Shown here piece by piece: positions 1-10,339 of a DNA stretch of 36,296 nt. The number at the start of each line of letters is the position of its first letter. Position 1 is the stretch's first letter. The position numbers and the translations under genes are program-made. The DNA comes from Chrysochromulina tobinii (taxonomy: Eukaryota; Haptophyta; Prymnesiales; Chrysochromulinaceae), in the NCBI GenBank assembly GCA_001275005.1, contig JWZX01001705.1:1-36296 (forward strand). Reading direction: 5' to 3'. Under the pieces are notes generated by a model that saw nothing but the letters and a program-made list of their open reading frames with translations, was not told the origin of the DNA and ran no database searches.

Positions 1-820
1 AGCGACAACATCTCGTCGGTGGCGTTTTCGCCCGATGGCACGAAGATTGTCTCAGGATCGTACGACAAGACGATCAAAGTCTGGGATTCGGGTGTGCCGG
101 AGCCCTCAAATCGCGCCTCCTTGGCCAAAACTGATGCCTGCTGGCTTGTCTGGCAGACAAACTTGAGATGCTGAGCGAGAAGACGAACGCCCACAGCCAC
201 TGGGTCATGTCGGTGGCGTTTTCCCCGGACGGGACCAAGATTGTGTCTGGATCGGGTGACAAGACGATCAAAGTTTGGGATTCGGGTGCGCCGCTAGCCC
301 TCAAATACGCCCCTCCTTGGCCAAACTGACGCCTGCTGACTTGTCTGGCAGGCAAACTGGAGCTGCTGAGCGAGAAAACGAACGCTCACAACAGCGTGGT
401 CACGTCAGTGGCGTTTTCCCCGGACGGGACCAAAATTGTGTCAGGATCGAACGACCCGACGATCAAAGTCTGGGATTCGGGTGCGCCAAAGCCCTCAAAA
501 TCGCCCCTCCTTGGCCAAACTGACGCCTGCTGGCTTGTCTGGCAGCCAAACTGGAGCTCCTGAGCAAGAAGACGAGTGCGCACAGCGACTACATCAACTC
601 GGTCGCGTTTTCCCCGGACGGGACCAGGATTGTCTCTGGATCGGACGACTGGACGATCAAAGTCTGGGATTTGGTCAAGTGGTCTCGCAAAGATCATTTG
701 ATGTTCAACGTCACCACACAGCGATTTGTCTTGCTGGTGCTGTGGCTGAACAAATACAGCATGAAGTTTCATGATGATGTGCTTGATCTGCTCATTGAAG
801 CTTGCTTGCAAAGCAGGTGA
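1..820 (+). CDS. WD40 beta-propeller protein, 5'-truncated, four exons visible
   Basis: Exons 1-91, 157-285, 352-480 and 546-820 join in frame (phase 1) into four WD40 blades. Each blade has the core SVAFSPDGT, then I-V-S-G-S, then TIKVWD, the usual GH-to-WD pattern. Introns 92-156, 286-351 and 481-545 are 65-66 bp, start GTGTG or GTGCG and end GGCAG. Read unspliced, the frame hits stops, so splicing is needed. After the last blade comes a tail of about 45 residues that is hydrophobic and helical (nt 661-817), ending at TGA 818-820. The stop overlaps AG|GTGAG, so a further downstream exon is possible. The gene begins before the window, so any N-terminal partner domain is unknown. WD40 propellers are protein-interaction scaffolds; the specific role cannot be read here. 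Confidence 0.85.
92..545 (+). repeat. Tandem exon+intron units of the WD40 gene
   Basis: Units of 194-195 bp (129 bp exon plus 65-66 bp intron) recur with the intron at the same codon position. The three introns are near-identical by eye, sharing the blocks GCCCTCAAA, CCTCCTTGGCCAAA and CTTGTCTGGCAG. This shows unit duplication with introns included. Confidence 0.9.
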
Positions 821-1709
821 GGCGGGGTGACGGCAACCGGGGGTGTCGCCATCTGATTTCAGCACAGTCTTTTGCTCGTGCGGCACGCCGAGGACAGGAT
901 GATAGACAGGACATGTTGGTAGGGAAGGAAGAGCCACTCTGCACATTCTGTGTGTGGCCCTGGCCGTCGTGTGTCTGTGTCTGTGTGGGCGACGTGCCGC
1001 ACACCGGCGCTGTCCACCTTCGACCTTGTGTGTTGAAAGACTTGTTGCGTAGCCCGGTGGACGCGTGCGAACTAGTGCGTTCACCGTTCTCACATTCTCA
1101 GAGTCTTCTCTCTTCCGTGCGGTGCCATTGGATTTGCGAGTCAACAACACTCCCTCCGGTTGACGTCGGCATGCAACATGCATACACAGCACGTCTGGTC
1201 ACGTCACGAGCCAGGTCCCGGGAGTGTCAGTGTGTAATATAACAATAAATAACGCTTGTAACGGTATTACGGTACATACACGTGCGGTCCGTAGACGGTA
1301 ACTAGAAGTACTTCCTTTATTGCTGTACCCACGAGCTGTATAAACCCCGACTACTGCGCATGCCATATCTTCTGGTGCCGAACGTTCTATTACAACAATT
1401 TTGGCATTTTCCATCATATCATGTAGTACATGTAATTCAAGACTTTACATTGAATTACATAGTCCACTGCTCCGCCTGCTTTGTTTCTCAGAGAAGTCCC
1501 AGGATTAAAACCACACACATGAAATGCTGACAGATGGAATCGATGCTGGCTGGACGTATGCGCTGTCGCCTACACGCCGGTATCCCCCCCAGCCCCACAC
1601 AGCCACACTACCCCGCGCGGCCCTCGCGCTGATGAGAAGGCAATGAAGAGAAACGCACTCAAATGATGGGAATGGTAACCTTCAGCAGGTTTAACTGAGG
1701 TGGGATGCA
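821..1709. other. Gene-free stretch
   Basis: Open frames on both strands here show no recognisable domain and no coding-like composition. The stretch from about 1230 to 1560 is clearly more AT-rich than the surroundings and contains nested inverted repeats at 1420-1460. It probably holds the 3' end of the WD40 transcript. Confidence 0.5.
1420..1460. repeat. Nested AT-rich inverted repeats
   Basis: ATGTAATTCAA (1430-1440) and its exact reverse complement TTGAATTACAT (1450-1460) are separated by 9 nt. An overlapping CATGTA-G-TACATG palindrome lies at 1420-1432. This could be a hairpin at a transcript end or the remnant of a small inverted-repeat element. Confidence 0.6.
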
Positions 1710-1866
1710 TCAGTGGGATGCATGGCGGGTGAGTTTGTTTCTTGCAGCAGGTATAGTACCCGGGTACCACAAAAACACGTTCAAGAAGTCGAGCTCGTCG
1801 CAGAGCACGATCTCGTGCGAGGTCGCAAGCGTCGCAATCTTTGCGCCATCCGTGCCGTAGGAATTC
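1710..1866 (-). CDS. Possible terminal exon or gene remnant, unknown product
   Basis: On the minus strand a good acceptor (CCCGCAG, ending at 1867) is followed by 51 open codons to TGA (1712-1710), starting NSYGTDGAKIATLATSHEIV. Codon use and composition look coding, and a stop lies in this frame just upstream of the acceptor, so an upstream exon would be needed. None was found between 1867 and 2190. A short run (E-L-x-F, then F-L-W-x-P) loosely recalls the end of phosphatidylserine synthases, but that is too weak to name it. It may be a decayed 3' fragment. Confidence 0.3.
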
Positions 1867-2190
1867 CTGCGGGACGGTCAAGACTCAAGTTCTACATGCC
1901 ACGTTGCCCCACAGAGCGATTCACGATGCTAGCGGGATGAGGCCAACCCGGTACAAGGCAACCGAGAACGCTGAACGGGTATACATGAACATGTAGGCTC
2001 ACGGTCCAAACACCGTAAAGGATGAATAATTGTCAGATTTGTCAGTAGCACGTCGCGTAGCAGTAATAGAACAGAAACGCGACTACGGGGCGGGGGTAGC
2101 AGTGATAGAACAGAAACGTGGCGGGGGTCGGGGCGCAGACAGCCGTGCCAGAGCGCGGGGCCCCGCGATACGATCGCTAAGGGATACGCT
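1867..2190. other. Gene-free stretch
   Basis: No supported gene. It holds a short imperfect duplication, GCAGTRATAGAACAGAAACG, near 2059-2080 and 2098-2118. Confidence 0.4.
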
Positions 2191-3255
2191 CTACGCGCCG
2201 ACTGCGGTTACAGTCGTGCTCCGGCTCACGTCTTCTACTGAGCTGGTCAGGCGGCTCGCCGATGGGCTCACCTCGCTGCTGCTATTCCCGCACTCGGCAC
2301 GCCACGATGCCACCATCGATCGCATGACCTTCTTCTTCTTCATGCTATCCGTGACGCAGTTAAAGTGGTGCGTCACTCGCTGACACAAGGGCACGTATGC
2401 CACCCGCTTGGGCAGTGGTATACTGTTGTCACGCCCCTTTCGTAATACTCGTTTCGGCAAACTCCAGCAGTAAGATGCAAAGTGTGCAGGCAACGCGCAG
2501 GACCTGAAGCCATTGGTGCGATTCCTTAGAATGTTCTCCACAAAGTCTTGATCGAGGCGATGGAAGTTTGTCAGATTGCGCGGTCGCGCCGCGTAGATCT
2601 GTGCTGCAAGCCGATAATTGCTCATCACCAGCTGCCCGCCGTTGACGTTGGCGCACTTGGCTTGCAATTCTTCGAACTGTATCGCTGCGCAAGGATCCTC
2701 AGACTGGTGGCGGAAGTCAAAGGCACCCACCTTGCGCGGATCAAGCAAGTCGAGGGCGACCCAGGGATTTCGCAGCAAGAGAACGTCCGCATCGAGCCAC
2801 ATGGCTACCCGGGCGACCGTCAGAGCGTCTGCCATGATTCGCCACTTGGCCCAGATGAGGGCGGCATAGTTGCTTCTGCGGAAATCTGATGGTGGCACCT
2901 TGTGTGACGAGTTGACGCACAGACCGAACCGATCGACGACGCCGTAGCAGACGCTGACCATGCGTCGCATGAAGCACGTCTGGCCTTCCAGCAGCGCAAA
3001 CTGCTCCGGCCGCAGCCAGGCATGGTGACTGTTGGTCACGGAAAGCGTCACACCGCCTTCGGCAACGCAGCTGGAAGGCTCGAGCAGGACGCGAGCGACC
3101 GCTGCCGAGACGTTTGGCAATACGAGCTGTGGACGAACCTTGACACGCCAATTAAGCACATCTTGCCTCGCCATCGGCCGGCTCGGTGCTAGCCAGCACG
3201 CAGCGAGCACGAGGCGAAGCAGTATTCTTACGCTGAGTCCCATGCGCCATTGCAT
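2191..3255 (-). CDS. Type II membrane glycosyltransferase (nucleotide-diphospho-sugar transferase fold)
   Basis: 354 aa if started at the Met at 3255; the open frame extends further upstream, but that part is antisense to the APS reductase gene. The N-terminus has a basic stretch, then a hydrophobic signal anchor (residues about 7-24), as expected for a Golgi/ER lumenal transferase. The motif WLDADVLLLRNPW puts a DxD metal/nucleotide-sugar site at D155 and D157. It is followed by NGGQLVMS and HRLDQDFVENIL, the order seen in the nucleotide-diphospho-sugar transferase family (GT77-like). Several N-x-S/T sites are present. The acceptor and the sugar cannot be told. It is divergent from the next gene, with 226 bp between starts. 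Confidence 0.75.
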   Translation of the reverse strand: MQWRMGLSVRILLRLVLAACWLAPSRPMARQDVLNWRVKVRPQLVLPNVSAAVARVLLEPSSCVAEGGVTLSVTNSHHAWLRPEQFALLEGQTCFMRRMVSVCYGVVDRFGLCVNSSHKVPPSDFRRSNYAALIWAKWRIMADALTVARVAMWLDADVLLLRNPWVALDLLDPRKVGAFDFRHQSEDPCAAIQFEELQAKCANVNGGQLVMSNYRLAAQIYAARPRNLTNFHRLDQDFVENILRNRTNGFRSCALPAHFASYCWSLPKRVLRKGRDNSIPLPKRVAYVPLCQRVTHHFNCVTDSMKKKKVMRSMVASWRAECGNSSSEVSPSASRLTSSVEDVSRSTTVTAVGA

Positions 3256-3481
3256 GTGACGGTGCGCGACACAACGCGACTCGCGATGCGTGCGTACCGG
3301 TAAAAATTGTGCCTTTGTGCGCCCGCTTGTCCCGCGTGTGTCCCGTGTGTGTCCCGGCTCCCCCCGGTGTTTTTGAACCTCACGTACTTCGCGTACGTTC
3401 TTTTCATGTTCACGCAAGTTCACTTCCGTGAACGTCGGCATTTGAGACGACATCTCCGCTTCCGCAGCCTCGACCAGGATC
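3256..3481. promoter_or_regulatory. Divergent intergenic region, glycosyltransferase / APS reductase
   Basis: 226 bp between two head-to-head start codons, so both promoters must lie here or overlap the genes. It contains a short GTCCCGTGTGT-type tandem run around 3330-3355. No TATA box was recognised. Confidence 0.45.
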
Positions 3482-4933
3482 ATGTTCCTCATCGCGGCTG
3501 CAGCGCTTTCATATGCTCCGGGCCTCACCCCGCCGGCGGTTTCCTCCCGCGTCTCCGCCGTCTCTATGAAGGGCTTTGACCAGGAGGTGCGAGACGTTGC
3601 CTTCGCAGCCGTGTCCTGGCAACTTTGAACAATCTCCAAATCTGTGCTGCAACTCCAGCCGGCATCGCATGCGCGCAAGCGTGCGTCAGTGCCCAACGCT
3701 GAGCCTCCATCGTCCGTGCCCCCCGCTCCGCAGCAATTCATCCAGCAGTCCAAGGATATGCGCCTCAAGCACCTTGAGGAGCAGGCGATGTTTGCCCTCA
3801 AGACCTCGTGTGAGAACTTCAACAAGGCCGTCTTCCCGAACGCGATGATTGCTGGCGACGTCGTCATCACGGACTTGCTCAGCCGTCTCGGCTACCTCGA
3901 GAACGGCAAGTGCACCATCATGTGCGTAGACACGTTCCACCTCTTCCCAGAGACGATGCCCTTCCTTGCAACCCTTGAGAAGAAGTACAAATTCAAGGCA
4001 GTGATCTTCGGCCCGGAGGGCGTGCCCGCGGGCGACAAGGCCGCTTTCGACAAGAAGTACGGTGAGAACCTGTGGCGCGAGGACATTGAGCAGTACGACA
4101 AGGTGTGCAAGGTCGAGCCCTTCGGCCGCGGCCTCAAGACGCTTGGTACGGACTGCATGATCAACGGGCGCACGCGCTGGCAGGGCTTCGAGCGCGCGTG
4201 GATCGACCAGTTCGAGAACGCGCCCGTCAACGGCGGCCTCGCCAAGTGCAACCCGCTCGCCTACTGGACGCTCGAGGACGTCTTCGACTACATCGCCAAG
4301 TACAAGGTGCCGTACCACCCGAGCCACGAGAACGGCTACCCGTCGCATGGCGATCTGAAGGACACGATCCCTGTGCCCTCCATGGACGAGCGCGCGAAGA
4401 AGCAGGAGGAGGGCTTCACGGCCTTCAAGGACTACAAGTGGGTGGGCGACAAGACCAAGTGGCTTGACTACGCGACGGAGCGGGTCGGCCGCTTCGTCGG
4501 CCTCAAAAACAAAGATGGCTCGACTAAGACGGAGTGCGGCATCCACGTTGCGGGCGCGGAGAAGACGTTTGACCGCGACCTGTGGGATAAGGCAGACAAC
4601 GTGAAGAACCTGATGACACCCGATGAGGTCGCCAAGGTGAGGGCCGCGGGCGAGGAGGCCATGCTTGTCGTCTACGCACCCTGGTGCAAGTTCTGCATGG
4701 CGATGGAGTCGGAGTACTCGAAGCTGTCGGCCGCGTCAGGCATCCCGACCTACAAGTTCCGTGGCGATGAGCAACGTGCGTACGTCGAGGAGAACCTGAA
4801 CACCAAATCCTTCCCCACGGTGAACTTCATTTCTGCCGACGGCACCGTCACCAAATACGAGTCAGAGAAGCGCTCGGTTGAGGACTTCAAGGCATTCATC
4901 AAGTCGAAGTCCAAGAGCAAGGTGTCCGCCTAA
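3482..4933 (+). CDS. Adenylyl-sulfate reductase with C-terminal thioredoxin domain, iron-sulfur-free (APR-B-like)
   Basis: Reduces adenylyl sulfate to sulfite in plastid sulfate assimilation. Exons 3482-3586 and 3659-4933 (72-bp intron, phase 0) give 459 aa. Exon 1 starts MFLIAAAALSYAPGLTPPAV, a signal-peptide-like start fitting bipartite plastid import. The reductase domain (residues about 70-335) carries the catalytic motif KTECGIH with Cys328. The C-terminal thioredoxin/glutaredoxin-like domain (about 350-455) has APWCKFC with Cys378 and Cys381. Both cysteine pairs that bind the 4Fe-4S cluster in standard APS reductases are missing: YDKVCKVEPF stands where CCxxRKVxPL is expected, and GYPSHGDLKD where a CxxC is expected. 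That pattern is known from moss APR-B and some algal enzymes. A PAPS reductase is the alternative, but the fused thioredoxin domain favours APR. Confidence 0.9.
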
Positions 4934-5503
4934 GCGTACCAGTAAGGGACGCTTCTAGTGCGCGCGCGCGGCAGCGGGCGCGCGCGGCGGCGGCGGCGGG
5001 CGCGCGCGCGGCGTCGCTGCAGGTGCACGGGGAAGAGATGGCGGTTGTTACAGCGCCTGAAGAAGCAACCAAACGAAATTATGCTTTGGCCGTTCCCGGG
5101 ACGGTGGACCCGGGTCCGGCCCCCGCCGCGCCACACGTCGCACATCGCATGACCGGACGCATGGACCGGACTCTCCCGCGACTGTTCTTCAAACTTCATG
5201 CCGTCGGTTCTTGAACGAACAACGATGAACGTGACCGGACGTTCGGTTCACTTGCCCGGGACGGTTGCCCGCGGGAGCGGGTCAGCGGGACGGCGGCCCG
5301 GGACGCGGGAGTGACCGCGTGTGTAACTTTCCGCTACTTACGATAAACGTGATCTGTGCGATCGCACGGCAACTACGCGCGAAAGCCTCTTTCGTCTTTC
5401 CGCCCGCGCGCTGCCGCTTCGGTTGAGGTCTCTCGGCGCACCGGCTCTGGCTTTGATTTGGGGACGCGCTACCCGCGCTTCCGGCGCTCAGACCTACAGT
5501 AAG
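4934..5503. other. Convergent intergenic region with CGCG tract
   Basis: 570 bp between two converging stop codons. It holds a nearly pure C/G tract (about 4958-5015, CGCGCG and GGC runs) and several copies of CCCGGGACGG (around 5095, 5254 and 5299). No gene is supported; it presumably carries both 3' ends. Confidence 0.5.
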
Positions 5504-8500
5504 TCAGTCGAGCGTCGATTGGGCCCGACCTAGGGCCCGACCGAACGCGCCCGGTTCGGACCGGAACTCCCGGGGCTGTGTACGCGGTAGGTGCTGCGGC
5601 GTGTCAAGCACCGCTTCCATGCGGCCCTGGGTCGTGTACGGCCGCGGTGCGACGATGTCCTCGCCTTCCACCACGAGGGGTGCGGGGCGGAAAGAGGGAA
5701 GCCGGTGCCCACAGTCGAGGGTCGCCGCCGAAGCGGAGTGGTTCAGTCCTATCCGCTTGGGTGGCTCGAGATCTCTCTCGTCGCTCTCGTCTTGCTCGGC
5801 ACCCGTGCTCACTGCGCGTCCCCCGCACAAGCCGAAGCTCTCGGCGCTGTCTCGGCGCTGTCTCCCTGAGCAGCTCGCCACGCTTGGGCGGCGCGCCATC
5901 GCGAGCGGCGCACCGCCATTTTGTAGGGCGAGCTCGACGCCCGCCTCGATGAGCAGCGCGCGTCCGAGAGGCGGCACGTAGTGGCCCAGATCTGACGTCT
6001 CTCGAAACGTCTCAGTGGGCATCCAGCGGCGACCACTCGCCTGGCCTGCTCCGCCGTCCTCCTTGAGGTCGAGAAACCACTCGCGGAAGGTCTTCAACCG
6101 GTTTTCGGGCACGATGCCGATGCGTTGGCCACCCGCACGCGTGCTGTGCTCGCGGAGCAGAAAGTAGAGAATGGGCGGTGCGCTCAGTCCGATGGCGACG
6201 CATGCGAGGGTTGAGGCGGTTGACCAGCCCGTCGCCCGGGTTTCGTCAACGGCGCGGAAGAGGAGGAAGGCCATGACCGTATGGAGCAGCACGGTGATGG
6301 GCACGATGACACGTGTGACGATGGCAATGAGACGATTCGAGGTGGGCGGCGGCGGCGCCCACACGCGCAGGAAGTTGGTGCGGTCCACCAGCGAACCGAT
6401 GCAGTAGGTGGCGAAGCAGATCAGGTAGAGGATTGGGAAGGCCGTCGAGTAGAGCAGCCCGCACACGAAGAACTTGCACATGAGCTGGAGCCGGAAGGAG
6501 AGGTAGATGTCGGCGTCGCGCTTGTACAGCGCGTTCATGCGCCGCTGCGTCTTCGCTCGCGGCGCAAGCACCTTCCGAAAGAACCACACATCAATCCGGA
6601 AGTAGTCGACGCCCATGTTGACCAGCACGAGGTCCACTGCGAGTGAGTTGATGATGGTTCCGCCGCCCCGCAGGTACCATGCGGCGGCCATCTGGTAGTC
6701 GTTGAGTACGGCGAAGAGGGTGATGGAGGCGGTCGGGATGAGAATTTGGAAGAGGGCCAGGCGCATCATGATGTTCACCTCACGGTTCTGGAACTGCTGC
6801 CACTTTTCGAAGTGGTACCTGGAAAGTAGGGAAGCGGCGCTGCGGTGAGCACTTGCATGCCAGTCAGGTCATCAGAGGTCATCAGAGGTCATCGGTGGTC
6901 ATCGGAGGTCATCGGAGGTCATCAGAGGTCAAGAGTGGCAAGCGACGCGCACGCGACTAAGGGGACGGAGGCAAGCATCGATATGTAGCCGAAGAGAAGG
7001 ACACCCAGCGCGACTCCAGTAACGGCAGCGAGCGCGAGAAAGTCGGGCGCGCCGGGCCCGCCAGAGCTGAAGCGCTCGACCGTTTGCTGCTGCCACACCT
7101 GAGTCACCGAGATTGCCGCCGTGTTGAAGATCACCAGTGCGGTGAGGAGCGCCGACGTGAGCACATAGCGGGTCATGCGCGAGGCGAGCGAGTACTGCAG
7201 ATTCTCCCAGATGATGTCCTCAGGCTCGGGCGCCATGCGGAGGAGCAGCGGACCCGCGCCGGAGAAGAAGCGCTTCTCGTCATTGTCCGCGATGCACGCC
7301 ACCGCCGAATCGACCGTGTCGAACGTGACAAAGACATGGCCTGTCGGCTGAGGATCCACTGACGCGACGCTCCGCACAGCCGCATGGGCGCGCGCGAGGC
7401 GTCGTTTGGCACGCGCGACCTTGTCCACACAGCGCATGAGCTTGGAGTGCGGGTACGAGTTCGTCTTGGCAAGGTGCCACTCGACGTGCGCCGCGTGGAG
7501 TGCTTCCCGTGCGGCGGATCGCTCGCGTGCTGCCAGGATGAGATCGCGGTAGTGACAGACCACGTGCACGTGCACCACGTCGCCCCAACGCGCAAAGTAG
7601 CCGGCGATCTCGGCATGCGGCACGCGGCGCGTGGGCATGCGCGAGACCATCACCGTGTAGTTGGCCGAGGTCGTGTCGACGTGCGTGATGCGCTGTGAAA
7701 GATTCGTCACCTGGTTGGACTGCCAGTACGTGAACCAGGTGAGCAGGAGAGCCACGAGCACCTCGACGGCGCCAAAGGAGGCCGGTAGCGGCTCCATCTG
7801 CTGCGGGAAGCCAGGTGAGGCGTCGCCGCTGCTATTCTCATCGTTGAGGCGCCGGCCAACGCCGCCGAACGTAGTCGCGCCGGTGAATGGCATGATGAGC
7901 CAGACCTCAAAGACAGCACTTCGATTCAGATCTAGGTAGGTGCCCCAGTTGCCGAGGGCATGGATGGTGTATAAGTTGCGGGTACCGGGACTCATGCCCG
8001 CGCCCTCGCAGTACAGGAAGAGCAGCGACGACGTGATGATCGCCAGCGCGAAGAAGAGGGCCGACCACCAGTGCAGCACGTACATGTAGAGCGCCACGCC
8101 ACAACCCATCGAATGGAACGACTTGAAAGGCGTCCAGATAGGGTAGAGCTGCCCGTGCCGGTCCTTGGGCAAAAAGGAGATCGCGTGCCGGCGCGCCTTG
8201 TCGAGTGACGGCTTGAAGTGCTCGCGTCGCAGCTTCTCGATGTACATCGTGTGTGACACTGTCTCGCGCCAAAATCGTTGCACGTATCGTGCCGCATCGG
8301 CCACACGCTCTTGCCCTGCGGAGTCCATCGCCTCGAAGCGGCGATCGCACGCCGCCACGATCTCGGCTTCACGCCGTGACATCCGCTTCTTGCGAGCGGG
8401 CGCGGGTGGCACGGGATGTAGGTCACCTGAAAGCTGCGACGATATTCGCTGGGGCTGGCCGTGGGCAGCAGCAGGGGCGCCGTAGTTGCCGATGGCGTTG

Positions 8501-8991
8501 ACCTGTGGCGGCAGTGGCGGCTCCAGCGCAATGTCTGGTGCCGCAGTGGCCAAGTGAACCGTGAGGCCGCTGCTGTTTGCGACCAGCTCGGGAGAAAACT
8601 CCGCCGTCTCCGGCAGGATCCCCGTGCTGCGCGGCTGCTGCCCATGGCTTGTGCCTGTCGATGCGGTCGACGCCGCAGTCGTGCGCTCGACACTCGGCAT
8701 CGGCTTCATCGCAGGCTCCGACGGCGACACCAGCTCCATACCGGCGTTTTCCGTGAGAGCAGGTGGCGGTGCGGTCGCTTGCTTTGCTGGCTGCTTCTCG
8801 GCGGCATCAGCAGGCGGCGGACGATCGGACTCGCTGATCGGCACGACGGCAGGCAGTGCCGACTGAAAGCTGGAAGGCATAGGCGGCGCGGCCCGCGCTG
8901 CCATGAGTGTCGCGTGCATCTTGACCGGCGGCAAACGCCGCACGGCCACCGGCTGCGGCACGAAGACCGCCGATCTGTGTTCTGACATCAT
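5504..8991 (-). CDS. OSCA/CSC1/TMEM63-like membrane channel protein
   Basis: Exons 8991-6953 and 6818-5504 (134-bp intron, phase 2, donor GTGCGC, acceptor TTTCCAG) give 1117 aa. Residues 1-290 are a Pro/Ala-rich cytosolic region. Membrane helices lie near 294-330 and 402-422. A cytosolic segment of about 190 residues follows; it matches the family by ending GHVFVTFDTVDSA, then MAPEPEDIIWENL, the hallmark before the channel core. Further helices follow at about 604-632 and 649-679. Exon 2 opens YHFEKWQQFQNREVNIMMR and adds about five more helices, then a polar tail of about 220 residues. Family members are mechanosensitive or osmosensitive cation channels (calcium-permeable in plants). Gating here is inferred. 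The start is the first of two adjacent Met codons. Confidence 0.8.
6871..6930. repeat. 10-bp tandem repeat inside the channel gene intron
   Basis: Six copies of ATCRGAGGTC (one with a T) lie back to back within the 134-bp intron 6819-6952. Confidence 0.9.
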
Positions 8992-9210
8992 TGGACGTTG
9001 GTCAGGGCGCCTATTCCGCACTTCACACCAAAACGCACGTAGCTCTTCACAGTGATGACGAACGTCGCCGCCCGATTGAAGTTTTTCCTGCCATGCCGTT
9101 ACGCCAGCTAAGGTCCGCCGCCCCGGCGTGCACATGCAACTGTGAATGCGCGGGAGGCTGACACGCCAACGCCGACGTGGCTCTCGATAAACGCGCGCTC
9201 GCAAAAGACC
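8992..9210. promoter_or_regulatory. Divergent intergenic region, channel / NudC
   Basis: 219 bp between the channel start (-) and the NudC start (+). It must hold or overlap both promoters. No TATA box was recognised. Confidence 0.45.
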
Positions 9211-10339
9211 ATGACCGCCCCAATGGACGACGAGCGGTGAGCACTCCTCTCGCTGCTGCCACCCCCAACCCGTCCATGGCCACCAGCGCGCGCGCGCGTG
9301 CATTTATTCGCGCGCCAGTGCAATCTGACACCTCACCCCTCACTGGCGCCTTCTCTCCGTTCTCAGCTTTGACGGCATGTTCCTGCAGCTCGCTCAGCAG
9401 CTGGGCGGCATCGACCCGCTGCTCGATTCCTTCTTCGGCTTCATGCGCCGCAAGACGGACTTTTTCACCGGCGCGGTGAGCGAGGGCGCGGCCGAGGAGA
9501 CGGTCGTAAAGGCGTTCCGGAAGAACAAGGCCCGCGCGGACGAGGAGAAGCGTGAAAAGGAGGCCAAAGAGAAGAAGCGCAAGGCAGAGGAGGAGAAGCG
9601 CAAGGCGCGCGTCCAAGAGGAGAAAGCTAAGCAGCAGAAGATGGAGGCCTCGCCCATGGAGGACGAGCGGATCGTCGACATCACTGACGCGCCGCCTGCG
9701 GCTGCGGCAGCCAGCACAAGTGCAGCGGCGTCCTCGCTGAGTGACGAGCAGAAATCCGCAATACTCACGGAGGCGAAGAAGGAGGAGGAGGACGAGAGCG
9801 AGGGAAAGGGCATAACGCCCATCAACAATGGCGCGGTGCACGACCGTTACCGGTGGACGCAGTCGCTCGACACCCTGATGGTCTATGTGCCGGTTCCGCT
9901 CGACACCAAGACCAAGCAACTGGTCATCGACATCAAGAAGAAGCATCTGACGGTAAAGTTGGCGGGGCAGGATCCCGTGCTCATGGGAGACATGCCCAAT
10001 GCGGTCAAAATGGAGGACTGCTTCTGGTCCATCGAGGACGACCCGAAGGTGGGTAAGCGGATCATCTCGATCACGCTGACGAAACTCAATCAGATGGAGT
10101 GGTGGAAGCATGTGATTACAACCGAGCCAGAGATCAACACGCAGAAGGTGGAGCCCGAGAACTCGAAGCTCTCTGACCTCGACGGCGACACGCGCCAGAC
10201 CGTCGAGAAGATGATGTACGACCAGCGCCAGAAGGCAGCCGGCTTGCCCACCGCCGACGAGCAGAGCAAGCAGGACATGCTCAAAAAGTTCATGGAGCAG
10301 CACCCCGAGATGGACTTCTCGAAGGCTAAGATCTGCTGA
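9211..10339 (+). CDS. nudC: NudC, nuclear distribution protein / Hsp90-type co-chaperone
   Basis: Exons 9211-9236 and 9367-10339 (130-bp intron, donor CG|GTGAGC, acceptor TTCTCAG) give 332 aa. The tiny first exon is needed: MTAPMDDER joins to FDGMFLQLAQQ, restoring the conserved NudC N-terminus, and the frame runs on to LLDSFFGFMRRKTDFF, the family signature. A charged Lys/Glu coiled coil follows (residues about 55-105). The CS (p23-like) domain begins near residue 168 at DRYRWTQSLDTL and includes EDCFWSIED. The C-terminal tail ends with QHPEMDFSKAK, also typical. NudC works with dynein/LIS1 and Hsp90 in nuclear movement, mitosis and protein folding. The length matches animal NudC (about 330 aa). 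Confidence 0.95.

Noticed and set aside
386-1192. 268-codon minus-strand frame
   Set aside because: Covers the WD40 exons in antisense and has random-looking composition.
3256-3870. N-terminal extension of the minus-strand glycosyltransferase frame
   Set aside because: It is antisense to the conserved APS reductase exons and has no domain; the signal-anchor Met at 3255 is a better start.
3686-4546. 286-codon minus-strand frame, Leu/Val/Arg-rich
   Set aside because: Mirror of GC-rich APS reductase codons; no domain.
6871-6930. AGGTCA direct repeats with 4-nt spacing, like a nuclear receptor response element
   Set aside because: Lies inside an intron as a simple 10-bp tandem repeat; nuclear receptors are animal proteins and not expected here.
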